From Actinomycetes bacterium (GTDB lineage: Bacteria > Actinomycetota > Acidimicrobiia > Acidimicrobiales > Microtrichaceae), in NCBI GenBank assembly GCA_024222295.1, contig JAAEPF010000024.1:124001-188000 (forward strand): a stretch of DNA of 64,000 nucleotides. The letters run 5' to 3'. The notes beneath the pieces were generated by a model, which made no database searches, was not told the DNA's origin, and was given only the letters and a program-made list of their open reading frames with translations. Position numbers and translations under genes: made by a program. Of this stretch, positions 1 through 9,100 are shown piece by piece (the first letter of the stretch is position 1; each line of letters begins with the position of its first letter).

Positions 1-820
1 GCTGCTTGTCGCGTGAGGTGACGGTCCAGCCGTCGTCCCACATCTCGAGGCGGTGGCTGCCGATGTTGATCATCGGCTCGATGGTGAAGGTCATGCCCGG
101 CAACAGCACCGTGTCGTTGCGGGGGTCGTAGTAGTGGGGGATCTGCAGGCTGGTGTGGAACTGGTCGCCGATTCCGTGCCCGATGAACTCGCGCACCACG
201 GAGAATCCCCGGGGCTTCGCGATCCCCTCGATGGCCCGGCCGATTTCCCATATCCGGGCCTCGGGCCGCACCACGTCGATCCCGGCGTGCAGGGCATCGC
301 GGGATGCGGCCACCACGTCGCGGGAGCGCTGGTCGACCTCGCCGACCAGGAACGTGGCGGATGTGTCTCCGTGCACGCCGCCGATGAACGCGGTGACGTC
401 GACGTTGACGATGTCGCCCTCGGCCAGCGGGCGGGCGTCGGGTATCCCGTGGCAGATCACCTCGTTGACCGACGTGCACAGCGACTTCGGGTATCCCCGG
501 TAGTTGAGCGTGGAGGGGTACGCCCCGGCTTCGACCATTGCGTCGTGGCCGATCCGGTCCAGTTCGTCGGTGGTGACGCCAGGTGCGACGTGCCGGCCGA
601 CCTCCACGAGGGCGTCGGCGGCCACCCGGCCGGCGACCCTCATGGCCTCGATCTCGTCGTCGGTGCGTATCGCCCGACTTGCGCGCTCGGATGGTTGCCC
701 GGTGGCTGCATAGTCGGGCCGCTCGACCTCGGAGGGCACGGTGCGGGTGGGACTGACCAGCCCGGCGCGCACGGGTGGCGAAGGCGGAGGTGCCATCTTC
801 TTTCGCTTCCGCTTTGCCAT
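1..820 (-). CDS. map: Type I methionine aminopeptidase (type Ic), 3' part outside window
   Basis: This gene removes the initiator methionine from nascent proteins in the cytoplasm and needs two metal ions. At least 273 residues are visible and the C-terminus runs off the left edge. After a basic start (MAKRKRKKMAPPPSPP) the protein has a proline-rich segment, typical of actinobacterial type Ic enzymes, where it is thought to contact the ribosome. The catalytic domain follows, with GAYPSTLNYRGYPKS, TSVNEVICHGIPD, the metal-ligand segment NVDVTAFIGGVHGDTSATF, and GHGIGDQFH near the cut end. The start at 820 is supported by a TATCAT box 7 nt upstream, which suggests a leaderless transcript. The poly-basic extreme N-terminus is unusual and could be an RNA contact. 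Confidence 0.95.
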   Translation of the reverse strand, partial: MAKRKRKKMAPPPSPPVRAGLVSPTRTVPSEVERPDYAATGQPSERASRAIRTDDEIEAMRVAGRVAADALVEVGRHVAPGVTTDELDRIGHDAMVEAGAYPSTLNYRGYPKSLCTSVNEVICHGIPDARPLAEGDIVNVDVTAFIGGVHGDTSATFLVGEVDQRSRDVVAASRDALHAGIDVVRPEARIWEIGRAIEGIAKPRGFSVVREFIGHGIGDQFHTSLQIPHYYDPRNDTVLLPGMTFTIEPMINIGSHRLEMWDDGWTVTSRDKQ

Positions 821-827
821 GGCCTCG

Positions 828-833
828 ATGATA
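828..833 (-). promoter_or_regulatory. -10 box of leaderless map
   Basis: TATCAT lies 7 nt upstream of the ATG at 820, the spacing expected when transcription starts at the start codon. No Shine-Dalgarno sequence fits in the gap. Confidence 0.55.
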
Positions 834-888
834 CGTGGCCGGGGGACGCGGTCGCACCGCCACCACCGGGTCGCGCGACCCGGTGGGC

Positions 889-1200
889 TCAGTCAGCGCC
901 GGTGGCTGAGCTTGCGGACGTCTTGGAGTCCGTCGAGCTGGAGCTCGAGCTGGAGCTGGAGCTGCTCGAGTCGCCCGAATCCGACGAGCTCGATCCGCTC
1001 GAGGAGGATCCCGATGTGCGCGATCCGGCCGAGTCGTTCTTGTAGAAGCCGGAGCCCTTGAAGGAGATGCCCACGGGCGCGAAGACCTTGCGCAGTGACC
1101 CTGAGCACTCCGGGCACTCCGTGAGGGTGTCCGCGGAGATCGACTGCTGGATCTCGAACTCGTGTCCGCAGTCGCGGCAGCGGTAGTCGTAGAGAGGCAT
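889..1200 (-). CDS. FmdB-family zinc ribbon protein with Ser-rich tail
   Basis: This 103-residue protein starts MPLYDYRCRDCGHEFE, the standard opening of the FmdB/CxxC_CXXC_SSSS putative regulatory family. Four cysteines (C8, C11, C29, C32) form a zinc ribbon. The segment VGISFKGSGFYKNDS is the usual end of the family domain. The tail from about residue 57 is almost only Ser, Gly, Thr and Asp and is probably disordered. The family is named after a formamidase regulator, but its biochemical role is not settled. A GGAG sequence lies upstream of the ATG. The gene is divergent from galU. Confidence 0.85.
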   Translation of the reverse strand: MPLYDYRCRDCGHEFEIQQSISADTLTECPECSGSLRKVFAPVGISFKGSGFYKNDSAGSRTSGSSSSGSSSSDSGDSSSSSSSSSSSSTDSKTSASSATGAD

Positions 1201-1403
1201 TCGTGGTCTCCGGTCATGCCCGTGCATCTGGCACTCGGGCTTCGCGACTGCCAACGGTACCGGGTTGGTGGGCCGTCTCCCAGTTGAGGCCGAGACGTCC
1301 CGCATTGCGCTGTCGCAACCGCGAGCCCGCCCGTTACAGTCGATACGGCGCCTGTGGCGGGTAGCGAGGGCGCAGCCAACTGATATTCGCCCAGGGGATG
1401 AAG
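1201..1403. promoter_or_regulatory. Divergent intergenic region between FmdB-like gene and galU
   Basis: This stretch holds no gene. On the plus strand it has a possible -10 box TACAGT (1335-1340) without a convincing -35, and an AGGGG Shine-Dalgarno sequence at 1393-1397. The AGGGG is 6 nt from the ATG at 1404 but abuts the ATG at 1398, which favours 1404 as the galU start. Confidence 0.4.
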
Positions 1404-2300
1404 ATGACATCAGAGTACCGAAGGGTCACCAAGGCGGTGATTCCGGCAGCAGGACTGGGGACCCGGTTCCTTCCCGCCACGAAAGCGCAACCCAAGGAGA
1501 TGTTGCCGGTGGTGGACCGCCCCGCCATCCAGTATGTGGTCGAAGAAGCGGTGAGGGCCGGACTCGATGACCTGCTGATCATCACCGGTCGTTCCAAGCG
1601 CAGCCTCGAGGACCACTTCGACCGCAACTTCGAGCTCGAACAGCAGCTGCGCGACAAGGGCAAGGACGTCGACCTGGCCGATGTCGTTCAGCTCGCGGAC
1701 CTGGCCGACTTCCACTACGTGCGCCAGGGCGAGCCTCTCGGGCTCGGCCACGCTGTGTCCGTGGCCCGCAAGCACGTGGGCAATGAGCCCTTCGTGGTGA
1801 TGCTCGGCGACGACATCATGGTCGACGACTCCGAGGTGCTGTCGGGGATGATCCAGGCCCACCAGGAGACCGGGGCCTCGGTCGTGGCGCTCATGGAGGT
1901 GCCGCGTGAGGAGATCGGTGCGTACGGTTGCGCAGCGGTCGACACCGACGACGGCGTGTTGCGGCGCATCACCGAGATCGTGGAAAAGCCCGACCCTTCA
2001 GTGGCGCCGTCCAATCTGGCGGTGATGGGCCGGTACCTGTTCACGTCCTCGATCTTTGACAAGATCGACAAGCTCGAGCCCGGCGTCGGTGGTGAGATCC
2101 AGCTCACTGATGCCATCTCGGACCTGCTGGCCGACGAGCCCGTCTACGGCTACACCTTCTCGAAGGGTCGCTTCGACATCGGCAAGAAGATCGACTACCT
2201 GCGGGCCACAGTGGAGTTGGCACTCGAGCGCGACGACCTCCGCAAGGATTTCCTCGAGGTGCTCGACACCGTGGCGCGCCGCGAGAACCTCAACCGCTGA
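1404..2300 (+). CDS. galU: UTP-glucose-1-phosphate uridylyltransferase
   Basis: GalU makes UDP-glucose from UTP and glucose-1-phosphate for envelope polysaccharides and glycolipids. The 298-residue protein has the family length. It shows the nucleotide-binding loop IPAAGLGTRFLPATKAQPKE near the N-terminus, then PVVDRPAIQYVVEEA, GLGHAV and GDDIMV. The segments EKPDPSVAPSNLAVMGRY and GGEIQLTDAI, with the C-terminal RFDIGKKIDYL, complete the set. An in-frame ATG at 1398 would add two residues, but the AGGGG motif fits the ATG at 1404 better. The gene is followed by moeA, the galU-glp order seen in many actinobacteria. Confidence 0.96.
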   Translation: MTSEYRRVTKAVIPAAGLGTRFLPATKAQPKEMLPVVDRPAIQYVVEEAVRAGLDDLLIITGRSKRSLEDHFDRNFELEQQLRDKGKDVDLADVVQLADLADFHYVRQGEPLGLGHAVSVARKHVGNEPFVVMLGDDIMVDDSEVLSGMIQAHQETGASVVALMEVPREEIGAYGCAAVDTDDGVLRRITEIVEKPDPSVAPSNLAVMGRYLFTSSIFDKIDKLEPGVGGEIQLTDAISDLLADEPVYGYTFSKGRFDIGKKIDYLRATVELALERDDLRKDFLEVLDTVARRENLNR

Positions 2301-2305
2301 GCGCC

Positions 2306-2341
2306 TTCCCCGCTTCGCAGCCGCATTCCCCGCTTCGCAGC
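2306..2341 (+). repeat. Two 16-nt direct repeats upstream of moeA
   Basis: TTCCCCGCTTCGCAGC occurs at 2306-2321 and again at 2326-2341, a 20-nt period. The second copy ends 8 nt before the putative -10 box of moeA, so the pair covers the -35 region. It may be an operator or a chance duplication. Confidence 0.5.
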
Positions 2342-2348
2342 GGAGGCC

Positions 2349-2354
2349 TAGGGT
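2349..2354 (+). promoter_or_regulatory. -10 box of leaderless moeA
   Basis: TAGGGT lies 6 nt upstream of the ATG at 2361, leaving no room for a ribosome binding site. Confidence 0.5.
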
Positions 2355-2360
2355 GCCGCG

Positions 2361-3587
2361 ATGGCACTTGTCAGCTACGAAGACGCGTTCGCCCGGGTCG
2401 AGGCACGCCTCGCGAGGACAGAAGAGGTCGAAGTCGCCATCGCGGACTCTGTCGGGCTGGTGACCACCCGCGACCTTCATGCCGTCGAGCACGTGCCACC
2501 GTTCGACAACACCGCGGTCGACGGGTTCGCAGTGCGCTCCGTTGACGTGCAGTCGGTGCCCGTCCAGCTGGCGGTGACCGCGACCGTCGCGGCGGGCAGC
2601 AGCCCGAGCATCGAGCTGGCCGAGGCGACCTGTGCGCGGATCATGACCGGCGCCGTCATCCCCGCCGGAGCCGACGCGGTCGTCATGGTGGAGGACTCGT
2701 CGCCTGTTGGCGACAGTGGCGGCGGAGGCGCGGGTTCCGAGGCGGTGCGGATCCACAAGGCGGCCACCGCGGGCCAGCACATCCGCCCCGCCGGCGATGA
2801 CCTGCAGGCCGGCGACACGGCGATCGAGGCCGGCACGCGCCTGGCCCCGGGTCACGTCGGGTTGCTCGCCACGCTCGGGCTCACCAAGGCCCCCGTGCGT
2901 CGCCGGCCGCGGGTCGGGGTCATCTCCACCGGCGACGAACTCGTCGGCCCGGGTGGCCCGCTGGCGCCGGGTCAGATCCGCGATTCCAACAGGGTGATGC
3001 TGCTCGCCCTGTGCGAGCAGGCAGGGGTCACCGGAATCGACCTCGGGCTGGTCGCCGACGACGAGCAGTTGATCGAGCGGGCCCTGCTGGCAGGGGCATC
3101 GGACTGCGATGCGATCGTCACCAGCGGCGGCGTGTCGATGGGCGACTACGACTACGTGAAGGCGGTGCTCGGGCGCATCGGCGACATGGAGTGGATGCAG
3201 GTCGCCATCAAGCCGGCCAAGCCGTTCGCATTCGGCACGATCGGCGCCACCCCCGTGTTCGGCCTGCCCGGCAACCCTGTTTCGTCACTGGTCAGCTTCG
3301 AGCTGTTCGCCCGGCCCGGCCTGCGTGTGATGGTGGGAGACAGCAAGCCGCACCGCACTCGGCTCACTGCGGTAGCCGGCAGCGACATCCGTCGCCGCTC
3401 GGACTCAAAGGTTCACTTCGTGCGTGTGAACCTGTCGCGCGGGGCCGGGGGGCTGGTTGCCACCCCGACCGGAAGCCAGGGTTCCCATCAGTTGGCGGCG
3501 TCGGCCGGAGCCGACGGTCTCGCGGTGGTTCCCGACGGCGACGGGGTGCCGGTCGGCGGGGCGCTGGACGTGATCCCGCTGGGGTGA
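2361..3587 (+). CDS. moeA: Molybdopterin molybdotransferase MoeA / gephyrin-like Glp
   Basis: MoeA inserts molybdate into adenylylated molybdopterin, the last general step of cofactor synthesis. The 408-residue protein has all MoeA landmarks: PPFDNTAVDGFAV, the segment ARIMTGAVIPAGADAVVMVED, the MoCF-type domain with VGVISTGDELVGPGG and PGQIRDSN, the loop VTSGGVSMGDYDY, and GLPGNPVSSLVSFELF. A C-terminal domain IV is present. In actinobacteria a MoeA paralogue called Glp, next to galU, works in cell division with the membrane receptor GlpR. The galU neighbour and a GlpR-like gene 5 kb downstream raise that possibility here. The nearby moaA and moaC genes equally support a cofactor role, and one protein might do both. 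Confidence 0.93.
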   Translation: MALVSYEDAFARVEARLARTEEVEVAIADSVGLVTTRDLHAVEHVPPFDNTAVDGFAVRSVDVQSVPVQLAVTATVAAGSSPSIELAEATCARIMTGAVIPAGADAVVMVEDSSPVGDSGGGGAGSEAVRIHKAATAGQHIRPAGDDLQAGDTAIEAGTRLAPGHVGLLATLGLTKAPVRRRPRVGVISTGDELVGPGGPLAPGQIRDSNRVMLLALCEQAGVTGIDLGLVADDEQLIERALLAGASDCDAIVTSGGVSMGDYDYVKAVLGRIGDMEWMQVAIKPAKPFAFGTIGATPVFGLPGNPVSSLVSFELFARPGLRVMVGDSKPHRTRLTAVAGSDIRRRSDSKVHFVRVNLSRGAGGLVATPTGSQGSHQLAASAGADGLAVVPDGDGVPVGGALDVIPLG

Positions 3588-3603
3588 CCAGCCCACTCGG
3601 TCC

Positions 3604-3609
3604 TACGAT
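3604..3609 (+). promoter_or_regulatory. -10 box of leaderless moaA
   Basis: TACGAT abuts the GTG at 3610 but is 6 nt from the GTG at 3616. If it is a -10 box, 3616 is the start codon and the first transcribed base. Confidence 0.5.
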
Positions 3610-3615
3610 GTGGCT

Positions 3616-4611
<996 letters not shown>

Positions 4612-4614
4612 CGC

Positions 4615-5265
4615 TCACTCGCCCGCTCGGCCGCCCGCCGGCGTCGGCAGCGACCAGTCCCCCTTCATGGCGAGGAGCCTCACCGCCATGGTGACGCACA
4701 CCGACATCCAGGTGGCCACGGCAGCGTTGACGCCGTTGGTCAACAGCAGCACCTGGAGCGAGGCGCCGCAGACAGCGGCCAGCGCGTAGATCTGACCGGT
4801 CAGCACCAGCGGAGGACGGTTGACGAGCACGTCGCGGATGATGCCGCCGCCGGTGCCCGTGAGCACGCCCAGCGCCACCGCGGCCCAGCCGGGCGCCCCG
4901 GCGGTGATGGCGGTGTCTGCCCCCAGGGCCGCGAACACGGCGAGGCCGGCGGCGTCGGCCACCAGCACCACCCGCCATGTGTCGGCCGCCTGGCCGCGCG
5001 GGTGGGAGATGAGCAACACGGTCAGCGCTGCGACGAGTGACAACAGCAGCTGCCACGGCTGTTCCAGCCACCATGCCGGCTGGGCGAGAATCAGGTCGCG
5101 AAGCGTGCCGCCACCAACCGACACCACCCAGGCCAGCACGATCACCCCGAACCAGTCGAGCTTGTGGCGGATCCCTGCCATCGCGCCCGAGATCGAAAAG
5201 GCAACCACCCCGACGAGCTCGAGCACGTACTGAAAGGTCTGCGCGCCTGCCTCCAGGGTTTCCAC
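4615..5265 (-). CDS. TRIC/UPF0126 family small membrane channel
   Basis: This polytopic membrane protein belongs to the UPF0126/TRIC family, whose bacterial members are cation channels or, as in YicG, linked to glycine uptake. It has two similar halves of three helices each, with the family glycines in FSISGAMAGIRHKLDWFGV and VSVGGGTLRDLIL, repeated as GVLTGTGGGIIRDVLVN. Reading can be extended upstream to ATG 5340, 5385 or 5418, but the added residues are not family-like. GTG 5265 gives 216 residues, close to the usual length, with AAGACT 6 nt upstream as a weak leaderless -10. The gene is divergent from the amidohydrolase at 5406. Confidence 0.8.
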   Translation of the reverse strand: METLEAGAQTFQYVLELVGVVAFSISGAMAGIRHKLDWFGVIVLAWVVSVGGGTLRDLILAQPAWWLEQPWQLLLSLVAALTVLLISHPRGQAADTWRVVLVADAAGLAVFAALGADTAITAGAPGWAAVALGVLTGTGGGIIRDVLVNRPPLVLTGQIYALAAVCGASLQVLLLTNGVNAAVATWMSVCVTMAVRLLAMKGDWSLPTPAGGRAGE

Positions 5266-5405
5266 CACAAGAGTCTTGCCAACCAGCGGTCCGCCGCGGG
5301 TGACCCTGTGCAGGGCCGGCCTGACTGCCGCAACCGGCATCCGCTGGGCCGCTGCGCGGTACACGGGCCACAATGGGTGCAACATCGGGGCACCAAGGGG
5401 AACAG

Positions 5406-6611
5406 ATGACAGAGCCACTCGGCGGCGATCCCGGTCACCCGGTCATCGACGCCGACAACCACTACTACGAGGCCCTCGACGCCTTCACGCGCCATCTCGA
5501 TCCGGCGTGGGGGCAGAGGTGCGTGCAGTGGTGCGACATCGACGGCCGCAAGTACCACGTGGTGGGTGGACGGGTCAGCCGCGCCGTCACCAACGCCACA
5601 TTCGACCCGATCGCGAAGGCTGGTGCACTGCACGACTACTTCCGCGGCAACCCCGACGGCCGGGATCCGTTGTCGATGCTCTCCGAGCGCGAGTCGATCC
5701 GGCCCGAGTACCGCGACCGCGATGCACGCGTGGCGGTGCTCGACGAGCAGGGCCTGGAGTCCTGCTGGATGTTCCCCACACTGGGGATGATCTACGAGGA
5801 GCTGCTCGCGGACGACCCCGAGGCGACGTGTGTGACGTTTCGTGCGTTCAACCGCTGGCTCGCAGAGGACTGGGGTCTGTCGTACCGCGACCGGATCTTC
5901 TCCGGCCCGTACATCACGCTGGCCGATCCGGACTGGGCGGTCGAGGAACTGAACTGGGCAGTCGAGTCCGGGGCGCGGCTGGTGGTGATGCGCCCGGCCG
6001 CACCCAACACGATCACCGGCAAACGTTCCCCGTTCGATGAGTCCTATGACAGGTTCTGGTCGCTACTCGAGGAGTCCGGCGTGACCCTCGTGCTGCACGC
6101 CGGCGACGGGGGAGTGGGCTTCAACGGCTACGCGAAGGAAGGCTTCGCAGCGTCGTTCTCCGGGGCGTTCAAGCCATCGATCAAGTTCTTCGCGATCGAG
6201 CAGGCCATTCGCGACTGGTTGATCTCGATGATGTTCGAGAACCACCTGGTGAGGTACCCGGGGCTGCGCATCGCGTCGGTGGAGAACGGCGCCGAGTTCC
6301 TCGGCGACCTGTTCAGGAAGCTCGGCTCGACTGCCGCGAAGATGCCCGGTTACTACCCCGAGGATCCGGTGGAGATGTTCCGTCGTAACGTCTGGATCAA
6401 CCCGTTCTGGGAAGACGACGTGAACACGGTCGTTGAGCTGATGGGCGCGCAGCGGGTGCTGTTCGGCAGCGACTGGCCACACATCGAGGGCATGCCCCAG
6501 CCGCTCGACTACCTGCCGGAGCTCAGCAAGCTCACGGACGACCAGCGGCGATCGGTGCTGTACGACAACGCGGCTGAACTGATCCGCCCGGCCGCGGCCC
6601 CCGGCAGCTGA
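5406..6611 (+). CDS. Amidohydrolase-2 family metal-dependent hydrolase
   Basis: This 401-residue TIM-barrel hydrolase belongs to the amidohydrolase-2 family, which includes decarboxylases and lactonases acting on aromatic or cyclic acids. The N-terminal motif is VIDADNHYYE, so the usual first HxH is replaced by DxNH, as in many actinobacterial members. Further metal or catalytic positions are VLHAGDGG and the late Asp in FGSDWPHIEG. The start at 5406 has a good Shine-Dalgarno sequence (AGGGGAAC). The F420-type oxidoreductase follows 13 bp downstream, so the two probably share an operon and a catabolic pathway. The substrate cannot be named from sequence. Confidence 0.85.
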   Translation: MTEPLGGDPGHPVIDADNHYYEALDAFTRHLDPAWGQRCVQWCDIDGRKYHVVGGRVSRAVTNATFDPIAKAGALHDYFRGNPDGRDPLSMLSERESIRPEYRDRDARVAVLDEQGLESCWMFPTLGMIYEELLADDPEATCVTFRAFNRWLAEDWGLSYRDRIFSGPYITLADPDWAVEELNWAVESGARLVVMRPAAPNTITGKRSPFDESYDRFWSLLEESGVTLVLHAGDGGVGFNGYAKEGFAASFSGAFKPSIKFFAIEQAIRDWLISMMFENHLVRYPGLRIASVENGAEFLGDLFRKLGSTAAKMPGYYPEDPVEMFRRNVWINPFWEDDVNTVVELMGAQRVLFGSDWPHIEGMPQPLDYLPELSKLTDDQRRSVLYDNAAELIRPAAAPGS

Positions 6612-6624
6612 AGGCGCCGGCGCG

Positions 6625-7629
6625 GTGGAGGTCGACACATCCATCTACAGCCTCGCAGGAGCGGGGGAGCGCGCCCGCGAACTCGAAGCGGTCGGCTTCG
6701 ACGGCGTGTGCACGTTCGAGGGGCCACACGACGTGTTCGTGCCGCTCGCTCTCGCAGCGGCCGCAACCGAGATGCGCGTGTGGTCCAACGTGGCGATCGC
6801 CTTTCCGCGCAACCCGATTCACCTCGCCCACACCGCCCGTGACATCCAGGAACTGGCAGGGGGCCGCTTCGCGCTGGGCCTCGGCACACAGATACGAACC
6901 CACGTCGAGCGCCGTTTCGGAGCCGAGTTCGACCGGCCGGTCGAACGCATGGCCGACCTGGTGGGGGCGCTGCGTGCGATCTTCGCCGCGTTCGAGACGG
7001 GGGAGCCACTGGCCCACGAAGGGCCGTACTATTCGCACACGCTCATGTCGCCGATGTTCAATCCGGGGCCGAGCCAGTGGGGTGCGCCGCCGATCCATGT
7101 GGGCGCCCTCGGGCCACGGCTGACCGAGATGGTGGCTGCCGAGGCAGACGGGCTCCTGGTCATGCCGTTCACGTCCCGCCGGTTCTTCGAGGGCCACACC
7201 CTCGAGGCGGTCGCCCGCGGCACGGCTCGCCGTCGCCCGGGTCTCGCACCGCTCGAAGTCGTGCCCGAGCTGATCGTGTGCACCGGCCGCAACGAGGCGG
7301 AGCTGGCTACGGCCGATGCCGGCTGTCGCGCACTGCTCGGCTTCTACGGCTCGACCCCCGCCTACCGTCCGGTTCTCGACGCCGAGGACCGCGGGGGTCT
7401 CCAGCCCCGGCTGCGTGACATGTCACGCGAGGGGCGGTGGGACGAGATGTCGCAGCTGATAGACGACGAGCTCCTGCGCACGATCGCCGTGCGGGGCACC
7501 CCGGCCGAGGTCGCGCAGCAGGTGGCGGACCGCTATGGGGCCCATGCCACCCGCGTGGCGGTGTACATGCCCTATGACACGGCCGATGACCTCCTGGGTG
7601 AGCTGCTCGACGCGCTGCACTCCATCTGA
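6625..7629 (+). CDS. LLM-class F420-dependent oxidoreductase (TIGR03617-like)
   Basis: This 334-residue protein has the luciferase-like TIM barrel of F420-dependent oxidoreductases. It opens with VDTSIYSLAGAGERARELEAVGFDGVCTFEGPHDVFVPLALAA and contains the family segment GGRFALGLGTQIRTHVERRFG. PPIHVGALGPRLTEMVAAEADGLLVMPF marks the cofactor-binding end. It resembles the TIGR03617 group known from mycobacteria, whose substrates are mostly unknown. The start is a GTG with no clear Shine-Dalgarno sequence, 13 bp after the amidohydrolase stop, consistent with translational coupling. F420 use is inferred from the family. Confidence 0.87.
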   Translation: MEVDTSIYSLAGAGERARELEAVGFDGVCTFEGPHDVFVPLALAAAATEMRVWSNVAIAFPRNPIHLAHTARDIQELAGGRFALGLGTQIRTHVERRFGAEFDRPVERMADLVGALRAIFAAFETGEPLAHEGPYYSHTLMSPMFNPGPSQWGAPPIHVGALGPRLTEMVAAEADGLLVMPFTSRRFFEGHTLEAVARGTARRRPGLAPLEVVPELIVCTGRNEAELATADAGCRALLGFYGSTPAYRPVLDAEDRGGLQPRLRDMSREGRWDEMSQLIDDELLRTIAVRGTPAEVAQQVADRYGAHATRVAVYMPYDTADDLLGELLDALHSI

Positions 7630-7643
7630 GAGCGGCGCTCGCC

Positions 7644-7649
7644 TACGAT
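7644..7649 (+). promoter_or_regulatory. -10 box of leaderless moaC
   Basis: TACGAT lies 8 nt upstream of the ATG at 7658. It is the same hexamer as in front of moaA. Confidence 0.5.
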
Positions 7650-7657
7650 TGTCGGCC

Positions 7658-8194
7658 ATGACAGATCGCGGCCTCACCCATCTGGACCCACTCGGACGAG
7701 CCCGGATGGTGGACGTCACCCCCAAGGAGCAGACCCATCGCAGGGCCATTGCCCGTGGACGCGTCCACATGGGGACCGAGACCACCTCGCTGGTGGCCCG
7801 CGGGGCGATCAACAAGGGCGACGTACTGTCGGTTGCCCGCGTCGCCGGCATCCAAGCAGCCAAGCGCGCATCCGAGCTGATTCCGTTGTGCCACCCGGTC
7901 ATGGTGGGCGCCGTACTGGTCAACTTCCGGATCGAGGACAACTTCATCGAGGTGGAGTCCCAGGTCGAAACCGTCGACCGCACCGGTGTCGAGATGGAGG
8001 CCCTCACTGCGGTGAGCGTGGCCTGCCTGACGATCTACGACATGTGCAAGTCGGTCGACCGGTCCATGGAGATCGGCGACGTGACCCTGTGGGAGAAGAC
8101 CGGCGGCCGCTCCGGGGTGTACCGCAGGTCATCGGAGGATTCCCTCGACGCGCGCCTCGATGCCCTCGAAAAGGGCACATTCGGCGATGTGTGA
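7658..8194 (+). CDS. moaC: Cyclic pyranopterin monophosphate synthase MoaC
   Basis: MoaC converts the MoaA product into cyclic pyranopterin monophosphate. The 178-residue protein matches the family throughout: MVDVTPKEQTHRRAIARG, GAINKGDVLSVARVAGI, AAKRASELIPLCHPVMV, and the catalytic block TGVEMEALTAVSVACLTIYD followed by MCKSVDRSMEI and GGRSG. The start is the ATG preceded by TACGAT. With moeA and moaA this gives three cofactor genes in 7 kb, separated by unrelated genes. moaB, moaD and moaE are not in the window. Confidence 0.96.
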   Translation: MTDRGLTHLDPLGRARMVDVTPKEQTHRRAIARGRVHMGTETTSLVARGAINKGDVLSVARVAGIQAAKRASELIPLCHPVMVGAVLVNFRIEDNFIEVESQVETVDRTGVEMEALTAVSVACLTIYDMCKSVDRSMEIGDVTLWEKTGGRSGVYRRSSEDSLDARLDALEKGTFGDV

Positions 8195-8433
8195 CCCTTC
8201 ATTGTGACAAGGGTCCCAACCCGCCCCGATCTCGAGGTATCCGCTCTGTAGCAGGGCAAACGCCCGTCGGGTGACGGCGTATGGCAGAATCACAACAGTG
8301 TCATTCCGTCAACTACTTGTAACACTCGCCGCAACATTGTTAGCTTCTTCGGGACCGCCCGGACTGTTCTGCCGGGACCTGTTCGCAACATGAACCTCCA
8401 CCGAGTCCCCCGATCCGTCTTCTCGGAGGCCAA
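8195..8433 (+). promoter_or_regulatory. Intergenic region with promoter for the GlpR/SepX-like gene
   Basis: No gene is seen in these 239 bases. A plausible promoter is TTGTAA (8317-8322) and TAGCTT (8341-8346) with an 18-nt spacer. A GGAGG Shine-Dalgarno sequence (8425-8429) lies 4 nt before the GTG at 8434. The region is less GC-rich than its surroundings near 8280-8345. Confidence 0.4.
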
Positions 8434-9006
8434 GTGATACCAATTCTCGTAATTCTCGGGCTGGCAGTCGTCTGGGCAATAGTGCTCTTTCCCGACGTCT
8501 TCCGCTGGGTGTCCAACAACCGGCGCGGCGACACGATCCGCTCGTTCAACAACCAGCTCTCGTCCCTGCGCCACTCGAGCCCGGTGGGCCGAGGTGACAA
8601 CGTGATCGACCTGCGCGACCGCATGGTCGCTACGGCCCGCCCCGCCGGTTCAGTGACCGGCTCTGCGGGCCGCGGCCCGGCGGGCGCAGACTCCCGGCCA
8701 CGTCCGGCGTCGCCCGCCATGCGCAAGCGTCGCCAGGACGTACTGGTGGCCCTGGGCTCCGCGGCGCTGCTCACACTGCTGGCCACCCTCGCCTTCGGTT
8801 CGGCCTTCCTGTACCTGCACCTGCTCGTCGACGCACTCCTCGTCGGCTACCTGGTGCTGCTGCAGCGTGTCGTTGCCCTCGGCCAGCCGGTTCGTCGCCC
8901 GAGGGAGCGCACGAAGCCATCGGCGGGATCGATGGGTCAACTTGCGCCGCTCAGCGGGCCCATGGGGCGCACCCACACGGTCGAGCCGCGCCGCATCGCC
9001 AACTGA
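8434..9006 (+). CDS. GlpR/SepX-like three-helix membrane protein
   Basis: This 190-residue membrane protein has an N-terminal helix (about 2-20) followed by FPDVFRWVSNNRRGDTIRSF, a cytosolic loop of about 70 residues, a helical pair (about 97-145) and a basic tail. This topology, and the aromatic/Pro-Arg junction after the first helix followed by an 'F..L' segment, resemble the actinobacterial divisome proteins SepX (Streptomyces) and GlpR (Corynebacterium, Mycobacterium). Those are encoded near galU and the moeA-like glp, as here. Similarity is by pattern and context only, and low-complexity drift makes it uncertain. A role as receptor for the MoeA/Glp protein in cell division is an inference. 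Confidence 0.55.
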   Translation: MIPILVILGLAVVWAIVLFPDVFRWVSNNRRGDTIRSFNNQLSSLRHSSPVGRGDNVIDLRDRMVATARPAGSVTGSAGRGPAGADSRPRPASPAMRKRRQDVLVALGSAALLTLLATLAFGSAFLYLHLLVDALLVGYLVLLQRVVALGQPVRRPRERTKPSAGSMGQLAPLSGPMGRTHTVEPRRIAN

Positions 9007-9100
9007 GCCGGCCAACGCCTTGAGACAAGAATCGAGGTCTCGGCTTGCCGCGCCCTCCCCACTTTTCCTACGATCCGTAGCGTAAAGAAGGGGGCGCCTG

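Noticed and set aside
53-1045. A 330-residue plus-strand frame opposite map and the FmdB-like gene
   Set aside because: It is antisense to two recognisable genes, and its acidic repeat is the antisense of the FmdB Ser-rich tail.
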